This document shows positions 31,701-42,879 of a DNA stretch of 64,000 bases, in pieces; position 1 is the first letter of the stretch; every line of letters begins with the position of its first letter. Position numbers and translations under genes: made by a program. This DNA comes from Alentia gelatinosa. Its lineage: Eukaryota > Annelida > Polychaeta > Phyllodocida > Polynoidae. The stretch lies in NCBI GenBank assembly GCA_950022655.1, contig OX465582.1, positions 90,301,801 through 90,365,800 on the forward strand. The letters are read 5' to 3'. The notes beneath the pieces are model-generated. The model made no database searches. It worked only from the letters and a program-made list of their open reading frames with translations, and had not been told where the DNA came from.

Positions 31701-31888
31701 ACGAGTCCCTTGCCTGGCAGCAGCAAAACAGGATTCCTCCATTAATTGCAGACTGCTTCTCTTGTGGTCAACAAGGCCACCTCCCGCCCACACACATCCC
31801 GCCCACACACACAGCCCCACACACACGCACATGGCCATGCATCGCCAATCTGGGCTGTACCATTTAGTGTAGACTGGATACTGGCCCA

Positions 31889-32430
31889 GGGCCCCATTGC
31901 TCCACACTTACATAGAGCTGCTTATTGCAGAATAGCCAAAACATTGCTCCTGAAATGCTCCAGCATAGGCGCATCGCTGCGTAAAATACTACTTTTTGTG
32001 ATACTTTTTATGCGGACCTTCACAGCACTGCGGATCATATTGCTGTGGGTTAAATACAGCCTTATCTGATATTTCAAATAACAATCCATGGTGGCACCCC
32101 CAACCCCCGCCAACCCCCGCCATGTTCTTATTCTTCTACCTATAGGAAATAGCGAACCACACCACCAGGTGTCAGATCATTTTTAACTGTGATGCCGTCT
32201 GTATTTAATCAAAGAACTAATTAATTTTCCCCTGCCTCATTCAATATGTGTCCCTGAATTGTTGTATCGCTATCGCATCGTAAAAAATAGCGATACCGAG
32301 GGAATATAGGCATACGATCTGATATTACGGGAGCAACGCTTTTTTAGTCAGATCGTTAAAGTAATCGTAAAAATAAAATTACGATCCGATTATAGCTAGC
32401 GATACCACAAAATGTAGAGTAACGGGGCTT
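31889..32430. mobile_element. MITE with GGGCCCCATTGCTCCAC ends, copy 1
   Basis: About 540 bp. Left end GGGCCCCATTGCTCCAC, right end GTAGAGTAACGGGGC. Interior CACTGCGGATCATATTGCTG, TAAATACAGCCTTATCTGATATT and GCGATACCACA are shared with 35717-36272. No transposase ORF and no clear target duplication. Copy 2 is better preserved. Confidence 0.8.
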
Positions 32431-32660
32431 GGGTGAAGTAGGAGCAAATGATCTGTTCATCATTGGCGAATGAGCGTGCAATTATTAATGAATAACCATT
32501 AAAATGTTTAGGTTACATTCAGTCTTTGGATAATTTTCTGTAACTGACTTGCAGCCTGAGCCTAGTTTCCAAACATAACAAGCACCAGTGAATCTTGAGG
32601 TATTTCGGTCTTGCGTAATTGGTCATGCCATTAAGACCCTGAGACACTAGCCCCTCATTT
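32430..32660 (+). repeat. Dispersed repeat F6, copy 4 (partial)
   Basis: CTGTTCATCATTGGCGAATG, GGTTACATTCAGTCTTTGG and GCACCAGTGAATC... correspond to the first half of the 27360 copy. Confidence 0.6.
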
Positions 32661-32929
32661 GACCAATTTTCACAATCCAAAAACTATCTACAGCTGGTAT
32701 TCTTCTCCTTTGGATGATGTGCTTAGACTGTCTTATACTTATATCGCTGCCCTTCCTTTGCAGCTTTGACTTCTCTCCCCTGTTTCAAAATGGACCATGA
32801 CCTCCAATGGGGCTTTAAAAAATAGAGACTGGTTATTTTCCACAAAATAACCTTCCAGCAGTATCCTCTTACTCCCCACCGCAGCGACACGACTCGACAG
32901 GAAAGAATTTTCTCCAGTAATAATTAGTA

Positions 32930-33307
32930 GAAACTGAACGAGAGTTAGACTTGTCAGTGTTTATGCCACGACGGGAAGGTCGTGTATTACTACGCGAAGC
33001 GTCAGCTGAGTGTAGTGAGGAACAGACCTGACCAGAGTGGCATAGACACTGACAAGTCTAACTCAAGTTCGGTTTCGTATTTATCCTACCCCGTCTCTAC
33101 GCTTTTGGATTACTAAAATATAAATATCAATTAAACGACCAACCGAAGTCCAACCAGAACTTTTTTCGGAGCAGCTCACAATCTGGTCACTGATTGGTCG
33201 ATTTTTTGGTATGCCCCTAGAGGCATAAATCGCACTTTATGTCATGGCATGCCGCATAAAATTTGCCTATGTTATGCCTATGGACCGTTTTTATTATGGG
33301 TGGGATA
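32930..33307. mobile_element. Two-module foldback element (copy 7)
   Basis: Palindrome B (32930-33076) has arms GAAACTGAACGAGAGTTAG... / ...CTCAAGTTCGGTTTC, with loop ACGCGAAGCGTCAGCTGAGTG, a diverged, opposite-strand tip. Module A (33077-33307) runs from GTATTTATCCTACCCC to GGGTGGGATAAAA with TATGCCTATGGACCG inside. Confidence 0.8.
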
Positions 33308-33689
33308 AAAGCCATTTTCCACTGGCCGACTCTCCGCTACTGATCCGCAGTCGTGAACCACTGATCAATATTTTGGATATACAGGCGACATATCAGTGAA
33401 TGGAAACAGGCATGTAGGGAAGTGTCAGAATCAAAGGGGTTTGAAATCATCAGTGATGGTCATTGTGTTTTGAGGAGAATTCTATCTGCATGGGCCTTTC
33501 AAATTAGGCTGAAACGTACGTTCCAGCTTCACTGATTTTTCGACACCGACGTGCAGTCGTTGGCCATCACCGACCGACTTCTAACAGAATTCAGTAAACC
33601 ATTCGAGGTTGACGCCGTAATACACTCACTAGCGCTCGTGTATTACTACGCTTAAATCTCGTTGTGTACGGCCATCAATTATTGTCTAT

Positions 33690-34215
33690 GTATACTATGG
33701 TTTTGAGGTCGTATACCACAGATATGAATCCGTATACCACAAGTATGGTATCTGACTGGTATTATATAATGGGTCGTGGTCGTGGAGTCCCTATACATCT
33801 GCAATGGGGTCTTTGTATACCATGGGTAATAAAGTGTATGTGTGACCACTCTAAACCTTTTATAGGCAACGGATATAGGGCGTGCGAGCATGCTTTGAAA
33901 TAAGAAAAATTACATTTGACAGCCTCCCCTGGCACATATAATGGCCAGTCCCACGCTGGAGGATTCTGCGCAAACATGTTGGCCGCTAGGCGGAGACACT
34001 GTGCCCGGGGGTACGAGGGGGTGGGGTGCCCACCTGTCAGAACAGGCAGGTGTAGACAGGTAGATTAACCCATCAAGTCCCGATGGCAGGTAGGTGAATG
34101 GTAAAGAAGTATTCAGAGAAGTCCCCATTGAAAATGTATGGGGCCTCGGTAAACCACTGCCCATTGCTTAAAAAAATGACACATACCATAATCATTGTAT
34201 ACAGTTTCAAACTCA
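33690..34215. repeat. Dispersed repeat FR, copies 3 (inverted) and 4
   Basis: 33690-33850 reads as the reverse complement of the FR repeat (GGTTTTGAGGTCGTATACCAC...CATTGCAGATGTATAGGG complement). 34105-34215 is a partial copy (CCCCATTGAAAATGTATGGGG, ACATACCATAATCATTGTAT). Confidence 0.65.
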
Positions 34216-34218
34216 TTA

Positions 34219-34505
34219 TTTATCACACCCCTGATATTTTGTCCCATAGGCTTAACAGTGGGAACTCGTTCTCCATGCCCCTACGAGTATTGTAGTCTGT
34301 TATCCATGGTCTATATCCTGTGTGTTCTTCCCTTTTAGTGTGTACAGGGGTGAGATAAATACAGAAAGCAACTCGTTTTGGTGTAAGGAGTAATTCTCCA
34401 ACTCATTTGAATGCTATGTGATATTCATTCGGCTGTCGCCTTGTTCATATCACTCTGCATCAATCTCGTGGAGATTGACGACTTTGGCCAAAACGTGTTG
34501 GTTTC
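34219..34505. mobile_element. Two-module foldback element (copy 8)
   Basis: Module A 34219-34359: TTTATCACACCCCTG to CAGGGGTGAGATAAAT, with CCCATAGGCTTAACAGTGGG. Module B 34363-34505: arms GAAAGCAACTCGTTTTGG / CAAAACGTGTTGGTTTC, tip CATTCGGCTGTCGCCTTGTTC. It sits between two FR copies. Confidence 0.8.
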
Positions 34506-34519
34506 TTCTTTGATACGAC

Positions 34520-34830
34520 CGCAAAGCCATTGTATACAGGAAAGTAATCCCTTTATGATATAGAGAGAAAATAGTCCATGATGATGACCTACCCTTTATT
34601 TTCATCGTATACAAAGCCCCAATTGAAAATGTATGGGGACTCAGTAAACCACTGCCCATTGTATAAAAACTGTCAGACACCATAACTGTGGTGTGCGGAT
34701 TTAAATCTGTGCTATATGGCTTGAAAAACCATGGTATACGGGAAAAAGAGTCCCTTTGTGCTTTAGAGCAAAGAAATAGTCCCTTTTGCTATACCTTTTA
34801 ATATGGCAATTACTGGGTTTAATTTGAATA
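34520..34830 (+). repeat. Dispersed repeat FR, copy 5
   Basis: Contains ATTGAAAATGTATGGGGACT, CTGTCAGACACCATAACTG, GGATTTAAATCTGTG and AGTCCCTTTGTGC. Confidence 0.65.
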
Positions 34831-35716
34831 TGTCCCAACATCCAATCCCAGCACAGAGTTTACAAGCTTACCCTGAACCCAGATGCCACCTGCTGTAAAT
34901 ATATAAGCTGGATGAACATGTTATTGATTAAGCATTAAAGCTCAGCTAAGTTCTTGACTAATAGTAGTACATAGTACCTCTGTATTTGAGTTCTTACTCC
35001 CCTTCTTCCTAAGGTCTACACCTTGCTAGTCTAGGCCTTTAGATTTTACAACTTGGTGAAGCTGATTCATCATTAACGAAATATTGTGAAAAAGTCTTGA
35101 TACACCAATGTATCACCAACTGTTTAACTTGTTTTGAATAATAACACCTAAAGCCTGATGCCCATCTACCGATTCAGGGTTGAGCGATTAGTTTGCAAAG
35201 GAGTCGTTGAACTTGTCGCAGGCAAATTATGTAACTCTTCACTCGATCTGCGGACATTGAGGAGATGGGATGGTAGATATTAGTCCTAAGCAAATCTGTC
35301 TACTAATCGGTGGCTCACCCTTGCCTAGCTGTCCTACATCTACCGACTACGGCCGACTCCGATACCTTGGCTGAGACAAATTACTGTCCGTTTGTTGCCG
35401 ACAAAGGTACATGAATGTTCCGAAATTGGGCTTAATACAGAGTAAATGCGTCTGTTTTTTCTAATCTTCATTTCTGAATAATTAAAAAGATCTCTGTAAT
35501 AAAACGGGGTTTTATTTCTATTACATTTTCTGCGTCCATGCCGATTACCTTTTTTTACCACATTTGAATCCTGAAAATCGCGGACGAAATCAAAGTGCCT
35601 TGGTTCTGTTGGTCTATGAGGAAATCCGTCAGCAGTGGCCTTGTTACATAAGCTATGCCAAATTAATCAGTCAACATTCTCTGCAAGTCTCGTTTCTAAT
35701 AACCTTTCTTTTTCCA

Positions 35717-36272
35717 GGGCCCCGTTGCTCCACGTTTACGACAGAGTTGCGGATCGCAGAATAGCGATCCGAGGGCCTAAACGTTGCTCCAGAAATTTTG
35801 TGGATCGCGTCGTAATCGCATAGGCGCATCACCCTATAAAATGCTGCTTTTAGCGATACCTTTTAGCTTGGACCTTCACAGCGTTGCGGATCGTATCACT
35901 GTGGGTTAAATACAGCCTTATCTGATATTTCAAGTAATGATCCATGGTGGCACCATCAACCCCCACCACTTGTTCTTCTACCTATAGGAAATAGCGATCC
36001 GCACCACCAGGTGTCAGATCAGTTATAACTGGGATGCCATCTGTATTCAATTAAAGAACTAATGAATTTTCCCCTGTCTCATTCAATATGTGCCCCTGAA
36101 TTGTGGTATCGCTATCGCATCGTAAAAAATAAGATACCGTGGGAATATAGGGATACGATCCGATATTACAAGAGCAACGCTTTTTCAGTCTGATTGTTAA
36201 AGTAATTGTAAAAATAAAATTGCGATCCGATTATAGCTAGCGATACCACAGAATGTGGAGCAATGGGGCCCC
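35717..36272. mobile_element. MITE with GGGCCCCRTTGCTCCAC ends, copy 2
   Basis: 556 bp with well-matched terminal repeats: GGGCCCCGTTGCTCCAC on the left, GTGGAGCAATGGGGCCC on the right. Internal GCGATCCG/CGGATCGC boxes are repeated in both orientations. No ORF of a transposase. The superfamily is not assigned, and flanks show no convincing target duplication. Confidence 0.85.
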
Positions 36273-36659
36273 GACCTGGTTAAAGGTGCAAGTCCTTAAA
36301 TGCAGCATGCCTGACACAGGACCACCTGTGTAGAGCAGGCCTATGTAACAATTGTTGAGGAAATTGATACTTTTCCATCATATTTAAAGTTGTCTGTCAA
36401 GGTTTTCATTGTGATAACGCTAGAATCATTTATTAACTATCAATATTCAGTTATTTTACATAATCTCTGAACTAATTATGAAGATCTTCGAGGTTGAGAC
36501 GAGGCGTTCTGTCCGTGTACAAAGATTTTTTAGGACAGAGATAAAAATGCAATTTATCCTCTGCCCCAAAAGAATTAGAAAAACTAATTATAAAGATCTG
36601 TGTTGAATCAGCTGAAATAAATTACTTTTTTTTTTTTTACAGAAATAGAGAATGGTTTC

Positions 36660-36771
36660 TTGAGGCATCATTTGCATTAGCTATGGGTGTGCCCTGAGGC
36701 GAGTGCCTTGAGACATCATTTTCACTAGCTACAGGAGCATCCTGAGGCATCTTTGGTAAGGAAAGGGTTAA
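36660..36771. mobile_element. piggyBac-like right-end fragment
   Basis: GAAAGGGTTAA (36761-36771) preceded by GAGGCATCTTT and two further GAGGCATC/GAGACATC boxes resembles the right end of the 22611-24457 element. No left end was found within 1.5 kb. Confidence 0.45.
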
Positions 36772-37164
36772 CCGATCTGGCCTCTATGTATATACAAAAA
36801 TCTATCAGAGTTTCCCGGCTGCAGATCGGTGCCAAATAATCGGCCAATAGAAACGGGCTTTATGTCAACTGTAAAGTCAGACTGGTACAGACATCTGAAG
36901 ATCCCTACATTTCTGATTGTGTAGAGAAGGTAAAATAAAAACCTTGGAACAGTCACGCAACTCTCTGGTAGGAAAACCAAAAACTACTCAAAGGAGACGA
37001 CTGCTCCTCAAGCAGTCAGCTTCAGTTAGCTCGGCTACAGTCCCTCGTAGGTTTTTTTAATTCCTCAGTGCAAATCACAATGCGATTATTCTCATGAATC
37101 ATTAAGATGTGTACATCAAACTGGTCGAGTTCAGAAGGGCTTTTTTTAACTGATACAGTTTATT

Positions 37165-37430
37165 TTGTTTGATACATTGAGAACGGGATTAGAGATATTA
37201 CATGGTAGTAGGCTTGTATTGGCAGATATCCAGGAATTGGTATATAAATACCAAAGCATGCAAGCTGGGTATACCACAGGCACGATACTAACGGTAGTTA
37301 TTACTCCTAATTCAATACCATCTCATGTCTGTTCCGTCAAAAACATAGATACACGTTCCCAACCTATGTCGGTGAGGTTCGACTTTAGACAATAATGTAT
37401 TGACTGTGCGCATCATACACCTGTGCTACC
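37165..37430 (+). repeat. Duplicated segment D2, copy 1
   Basis: GTTATTACTCCTAATTCAAT, GTCAAAAACATAGATACACG, CCTATGTCGGTGAGGTT and CACCTGTGCTACC recur at 38325-38458. In this copy an element is inserted immediately after GTGCTACC. Confidence 0.8.
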
Positions 37431-38063
37431 GGTATGTTAGGGCCCGCCTAAAGTCAACCTAGTGTTAGGGTTAGGGTAAGGGTTAGGGTTAGGGTTAGGG
37501 ATAGGGTAAGGGTTAGGGTTAGGGATAGGGTTAGGGATAGGGTTAGGGATAGGGTAAGGGATAGGGATAGGGTTAGGGTTAGGGATAGGGTTAGGGATAG
37601 GGTAAGGGTTAGGGTTAGGGATAGGGTTAGGGATAGGGTTAGGGATAGGGTTAGGGATAGGGATAGGTTAGGGTTAGGGATAGGGTTATGGTAAGGGTAA
37701 GGGTTAGGGTTAGGGATAGGGATAGGGATAGGGTTAGGGATAGGGATAGGTTAGGGTTAGGGTTAGGGATAGGGTTACTTATATTTACTACTAATTATAG
37801 TATTTATTCACAGTTGATATGCTTGAGTAGTGAAGATTTAAAACGGATTGAGTTCCTTAAGGGTTGAGTTTTAAAACATTAACCAATTATGCAAAATTAG
37901 GTGGGCCCTAACGTCTATTTATGCCACATCTCCCTCCCAGAACCACAGGTGTGACCGCGGCATTGCGGTGCGGCTGAGGCGCGAGTGAGGCTTTCACACC
38001 CCTGGTGTAGGGTGGGACCTAACGTCCATAATTTAAGGTGGTGGGCCCTATCGTCCTGAAACC
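37431..38063. mobile_element. DNA transposon-like element carrying a telomere-like array
   Basis: 633 bp flanked by GTGCTACC (37423-37430) and GTGCCACC (38064-38071), an 8-bp target duplication with one change. The paralogous segment at 38451-38470 reads GTGCTACCATATATCAGCTC without the insert, so the empty site is visible. Ends: GGTATGTTAGGGCCCGCC on the left. The right end, read inward, begins GGTTTCAGGACGATAGGGCC. Subterminal boxes GGTGGGCCCTAACGTC recur at 37900, 38012 and 38040. 8-bp duplications are typical of hAT, P and some other superfamilies. No transposase ORF is present. Confidence 0.75.
37464..37777 (+). repeat. Degenerate telomeric repeat (TTAGGG/ATAGGG/TAAGGG)
   Basis: About 50 hexamers: TTAGGG mixed with ATAGGG and TAAGGG in a locally regular pattern. 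It lies inside the element at 37431-38063, not at a chromosome end, so it is an interstitial telomeric sequence carried by a mobile element. Confidence 0.95.
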
Positions 38064-38890
38064 GTGCCACCATATATCAGCTCGTTTCCATTGCTGACCA
38101 AAATGGAGTCACCCTAGTAGTCTATAAGCCATTTTCCATTGGCCGACAAAAAGGGCATGGATTTTTTTAGTTCTCCTAAAACCTGTTCACTCTACCATCA
38201 CTGATCTACAGTCAGGAACCACCGACAGACCTTTAGCACTGCTGACACTAAATGGAAATGGTCCTTTAGGAGAACTAAACAAATCTATGCTGTTTTCATC
38301 GGCCAATGGAAACAGGCTTTACTAGTGGTTATTACTCCTATTTCAATAACTTCTCATGTCCGTTCTGTCAAAAACATAGATACACGTTCCCAACCTATGT
38401 CGGTGAGGTTTGACTTTAGACAATACATTGATACTGTGCATCTTACACCTGTGCTACCATATATCAGCTCCTTTCCATTGGCCGACCAAAATGGAGTCAC
38501 CCTAGTAGTCTAGGTCATTTTTTACTGGCCGACGAAATGGACGTAGATTTGTTTAAGTTGTCCTAAAAGTCTGTTTCCGTTGACCGTCACTGATCTACAG
38601 TTACGGTTAGCATACATATACCTTACAGGGACCTTTAGCCCTGTTGACGCTTAGTGGAAATAGGCTTTTAAAAGAACTCTAATAAGGTATGCTGTTTTCA
38701 TCATCGGCCAATGGAAACAGGCTTTATTGGTGATGGCCAACGTCTGCACGTCAGTAACATATAAAGCCTGTTTCCATTGGCCGATTTTTCGGCACCGATC
38801 TGCAATCGGGAACCACCAATAGATCTTTTTTATACTGATGCCAAATTGGTGAATGGAAACATGAAGGGAAAGCTCAAAATTAAGTTACCA
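38064..38890. repeat. Cluster of TTTCCATTGGCCGA hairpin elements (F7) and D2 copy 2
   Basis: Repeated facing pairs of CATTTTCCATTGGCCGAC and complement (AATGGAAACAGG), with CACTGATCTACAGTC in the middle, occur at about 38130-38310, 38510-38735 and 38760-38870. 38325-38458 is the D2 duplicate. Related copies: 33314-33560, 36826-36870, 39040-39370 and 55504-55645. Confidence 0.7.
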
Positions 38891-39574
38891 TAGATTACAC
38901 AACAAGGCTATCACCGATGGATTTTGTCATGGACTGACATAATCAAATGGCTTTGATTTCGTTGGCGATACTCAGGATTTCAATGTAAAAAAGATGGATG
39001 GGTATGGACCCAAAAAATGCAGAAGAAACAAGGCTTAAACATCGTTTCCATTGGCCGATGAAAACTGGAGAATTTTTAAGTTACCCTAAAAGTCAGTGTT
39101 AATTCCACCGACTATGTGGTAGTATCAATTCATCAGTGAGGGTGTTTTGTATGTACTGTTTCTACTATATTTCCAGGTACACACAGATTTTCTATGTGAA
39201 AAGTCGTCGTTGGTAGTGGTTTTGTTACATAATCTATACCAAATAAATCTGTGAGCATTCTCTACAGGTTTCAATTCCATTCATAAATCTTGCGTCGATG
39301 TACCAAAAAAATGTATCGGTGGTTCCCGACTGCAGATCGGTGCAGAATAATCGGCCAAAGGAAATTGGCTGATGCAATCTATGCTCATGGGTTGATTTGT
39401 TCTGACATACAGTCAGTGCTAACGACGGTGGTAAATGTAGCTAAGATGAAGTCACGCATTGCATGTTACTAGGATATATATATTGTTGTACATGCGATCA
39501 CTTTTCAGCGTAGGCCACATGTCACTTTGATCATCTGCATGCTACATTGAGAAAGGAGCAGAGTGCCAGTGTCT

Positions 39575-39908
39575 CAAGTAGGATTCACACGATGGGATTC
39601 ATGTACCTCACAGGGTGTTTTGTCTGAGACAAATCCTGCTGAAGTTCATGTACCTTACAGGGTGTTTGTCTGAGACAAATCCTGCTGAGATTCATGTAAC
39701 TCACAGGATGTTTGTCTGAGACAAATCCTGCTGAGATTCATGTACCTCACAGGGTGTTTGTCTGAGACAAATCCTGCTGAGATTCATGTACCTCACAAGG
39801 TGGTTGTCTGAGACTAATCCTGCTGAGATTTATGTACCTCACAGGTTGTTTGTCTGAGACTAACCCTGCTGAGATTCATATACCTCACAGGGTGTTTGTC
39901 TGAGAGGG
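39575..39908 (+). repeat. 46-bp tandem array from a MITE end
   Basis: Seven units of GATTCATGTACCTCACAGGG TGTTTGTCTGAGACAAATCC TGCTGA. The unit equals the terminal region of the GTGTGAATCCCAC MITE family (30787-31032), so the end of a transposon has been amplified in tandem. Confidence 0.9.
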
Positions 39909-40006
39909 TTTTGTCGTAGTGGTAAAAGTTCATCGGAGTGTGTCGGGATCATTTCGCATATAGCAAAAAAGGTGATTTTCTAACATTCCGCTTGTGGCTA
40001 ATGCTA

Positions 40007-40007
<1 letters not shown>

Positions 40008-40068
<61 letters not shown>
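40008..40068. repeat. (AT)n microsatellite
   Basis: About 30 AT dinucleotides with one CA interruption. Confidence 0.95.
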
Positions 40069-40184
40069 CCGCTTATAAGCCGATCCCGGTTAAAAGCTGA
40101 CACACCCCCTCCCCCCACACACATACACACTTTGGGTTCCTGGCCCCCATCCCCCTTCCCACGAAATTTTTGTTTCCGTTTCAA

Positions 40185-40515
40185 TTAATTGTATATACCA
40201 ATATATGGTTTTAATTGTTTGCATACCTCTTCAATCGTGGCTAGTGTCGTAACAATGATCTTTTCAACCCGTTCCGATACACTGCGACACACTGCGACAC
40301 ACTCCGACAAAGCCCTCCCGATAGCTCTACGATTGGAAAATTCCTTATCGTAGCCCAATCGCAGCACTTTTCGCAGTGTGTCGGGACAGTAGGAGCCCGC
40401 TTTTAGCCTAATCATAAAAACGGGATTAACTGCCCCGATTTGAGCTTTGCTTTCGACGTGATTGGGATTTTTTATCGGGAGTTGCAGAATTTTTTTAGCT
40501 CAGTGGATGCCGGGC
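40185..40515 (-). mobile_element. Relative of the GGCCCGGCGTCCACC MITE
   Basis: The right end GTGGATGCCGGGC and internal GATTGGGATTTTTTATCGGG, CTGCCCCGATTTGAGC are the reverse complement of boxes in 30237-30520. The left part has three CGACACACTGCGACAC-type repeats. The left boundary is unclear. Confidence 0.55.
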
Positions 40516-40541
40516 TGGTACACACATATATAAACACTATT

Positions 40542-40816
40542 ACCATGATTTGGATCTGATTGGCCGTATTCTCCATGCAATTAACGCCTAGTAATACGCC
40601 TCACTATCGCTCGGAGTATTTCGTAGTGTCAACTGTACGGAGAATATGACCACACAAATCGAAATCATGGTAATGTTGTATTTATTACTCACTAATGACT
40701 AATTACGACGAAAAAATCTTGTAAACAATTAGAAATTCGATGAATTTGCCATGCATTGTTTATATAAAATAGTTCTTATAATGCCTGTCAGGTGGCCGAA
40801 AAATCTGTATTCTCCT
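40542..40816. mobile_element. R1-family foldback element (copy 3, intact palindrome)
   Basis: Palindrome B 40542-40671 has arms ACCATGATTTGGATCTG... / ...CAAATCGAAATCATGGT. The tip region is CGCCTCACTATCGCTCGG. Module A follows (40672-40816): GTATTTATTACTCAC to CTGTATTCTCCTAG. It is organised like the TTTATCC foldbacks, with TATTTATTACTCAC in the junction position. Confidence 0.7.
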
Positions 40817-40819
40817 AGT

Positions 40820-41300
40820 TGGCATTTCAACGTGACCACTATGACCAACGATTATGGCATTTAGTACCACCGACTGACCATATGATACTTCTTGTGCAAT
40901 TATCGTCAGGTGGAAACAAAAAGGAGGGACGATTTTTTTTCTCCAACATTATGAATATATTTCACCACCAACCTTCTTTTGAAGCCACCGACAAAATCAA
41001 ACCATGTTGACTTAATCAGTGGCAGCGACTAAAACATAACCCTATACAAAATGAATAACCAGTGCACATGACACATATGATCGGTCGTCAGGTGGAAACA
41101 GTGTGTGCTTTGAGGTTAACGATTGTTAGCACAGATAGATTCTCAATGTGGATCACCAACCGACTTTTGTACAGGGTGCACATAAATTTTTTTTCAACAG
41201 CCGGAAACTGGAGTGCTACAATACCACTCTAAGTCAACGGAGGAACCGAAAAGAATTAAAAAACAAATAATCTGTGGTGTTTTTGTCGGCAGGTGGAAAC
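40820..41300. mobile_element. MITE with GCATTTCCACCTGCCGA-type ends, copy 1
   Basis: GGCATTTCAACGTGACCACT on the left and GTCGGCAGGTGGAAACAC on the right. The interior CAATTATCGTCAGGTGG, CACCGACAAAATCAAA and GACCGACTTTTGTACAG-like boxes are shared with 62812-63172. Internal copies of the terminal box suggest nested or mosaic ends. Confidence 0.7.
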
Positions 41301-41599
41301 ACAACATGAAAGGAAAACAAGTGGAAACAATTGACTATTGACAGGATTTCCACTTTCCACAATGTGCTACTTCCTTTAAGTGATGTCAACTGCCATGAAA
41401 ACATCGCAAATGTTGTGCGCAGTAGATTTACCACCAAAAGTGTGAAAAAACCACTTCATGTCCTATCTCCAAATGACTGTGGCACAAAACGAACATCACT
41501 TACTGGAAACAGTTAAAATAGCATGACATAGTAGACCCATTCATCTGGGTAGGACAAGACTTATATGTATTCCAGAAACCACTGACCCATTCCAGACAG

Positions 41600-41960
41600 T
41601 TGCACCTTCAACACCACCATTCCCAACCCAATCTCCCCTTCCCACCCCCCTCTACCCACCCCGACACTGCCCGCAGGACAGAATTCCCAGTCTTGGGTAA
41701 AAGTATCGATTGGGGAAACAAATGTGCGGCTGGGGGGATGGCTGCCGATGAGGAAAGGGAGGGTGGGATACGGGGGTCAATACAGCACGACAGACGTACT
41801 GCCCGACAGGGGCGCTGTGCGACATAAACCAGCTGTGCGGGCACTTTTACATCTGCGCCGTGCCACCACCAGGGGTCGCAGCGGTGGCAGCAAAATGGCG
41901 GATCAATGTGTAGTGTGGGATGGCGGGTGGATGGCCGGGCCAGGGAAATAATGAATAATA
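41600..41960 (+). promoter_or_regulatory. CpG-rich patch with CTCF-like and YY1-like sites
   Basis: CCACCAGGGGTCG (41866-41878) is a CTCF-like core, and CAAAATGGCGGAT (41891-41903) a YY1-type site overlapping an ATG with 18 codons before a stop. The spacing resembles a short-5'-UTR promoter in which YY1 overlaps the start codon. No exon could be confirmed. Confidence 0.3.
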
Positions 41961-42362
41961 ATTCCTGCCGCACCAGAACACACCTTGGAATAGCCCACAT
42001 GCTGAGTGTCATTTCTGTCGGTTTTTGGCCATTTACAGGCCATCTTTGCCACTCCTACATTGTTTATTATACTCTGTCTGTTATAAGTTGCCCTCAGCGG
42101 GCACATAAGCCGGGATATTCTGTGAAATACTGCCCCCTGCTACAGGGGCAGGATGTTCAAATATTGTCTTGGCCTTCAGTAGGCTTCAGTGGCTGTGAAT
42201 TGTCTGAGACGAATCTTGCTGGAATGTACCTCACTTACCTTCGTCAGTAAAAACAATTGTGTTTTCTTCTCATAAATTTTCAGGTATATATGATGACTAT
42301 AAATGGACAATAATCGATGGGTTTTTGTGGACAGGCGGCCGTAAACCACGAGAGGTTGACGC

Positions 42363-42542
42363 GTAGTAATATAGAAAGACATGGTTAGTGTGGCCGAATG
42401 GAATCTGTTCAGAGATATTTTGGTCAGAAATATTCACCGAAGTCAAAGACTGAGGTGAATATTTCTGACCAAAATATCGAGGAACAGATGAAATTCGGCC
42501 ACACTCACTATGTCTTTTTATTATTATATACCGATATTTGAT
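42363..42542. mobile_element. Foldback palindrome, TATATACC subclass (copy c)
   Basis: Arms of about 72 bp: AATATAGAAAGACATGGTTA... with GTGTGGCCGAATGGAATC, mirrored to ...ACTCACTATGTC and TTATTATTATATACC. The loop is short, around GTCAAAGACTGAG. It shares GACATAGTGAG with the 29541 copy. Confidence 0.75.
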
Positions 42543-42867
42543 TTAAATGCCATTTTGGTACTTACATAATCAACCCATTTCAACCTCCGAAACGTTACCG
42601 CACTCAGCGAAAGTCAAGCTATAATGAAAGATCTGCTGGGAGAGTGAGCGGTAGTAATGACGTCATATAGTAACCTTTGGTCTGAGTTCAAGTTTTCGGG
42701 CGGGTCGTTTTTTCATATATTCTAAGGTGATAATGTCGTTATTGAGTATGGATTTACAATGCTTACTATTTGTTTGTTTATTCTTAGTCGATTTCGAGTG
42801 GGTGTGGAGGGCTGGGCGATCTTACTTTGCTTATAAAGACTGTTATCGATACGAATCGAGGGGAACT

Positions 42868-42879
42868 GCCGCCATTTTG
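42868..42879 (-). promoter_or_regulatory. YY1-like site
   Basis: GCCGCCATTTTG, complement CAAAATGGCGGC. Another, TCGCCATTTTGTAGC, is near 44087. Confidence 0.25.

Noticed and set aside
37464..37777. True chromosome end
   Set aside because: The array is bounded on both sides by ordinary sequence, lies inside an element with target duplications, and is degenerate.
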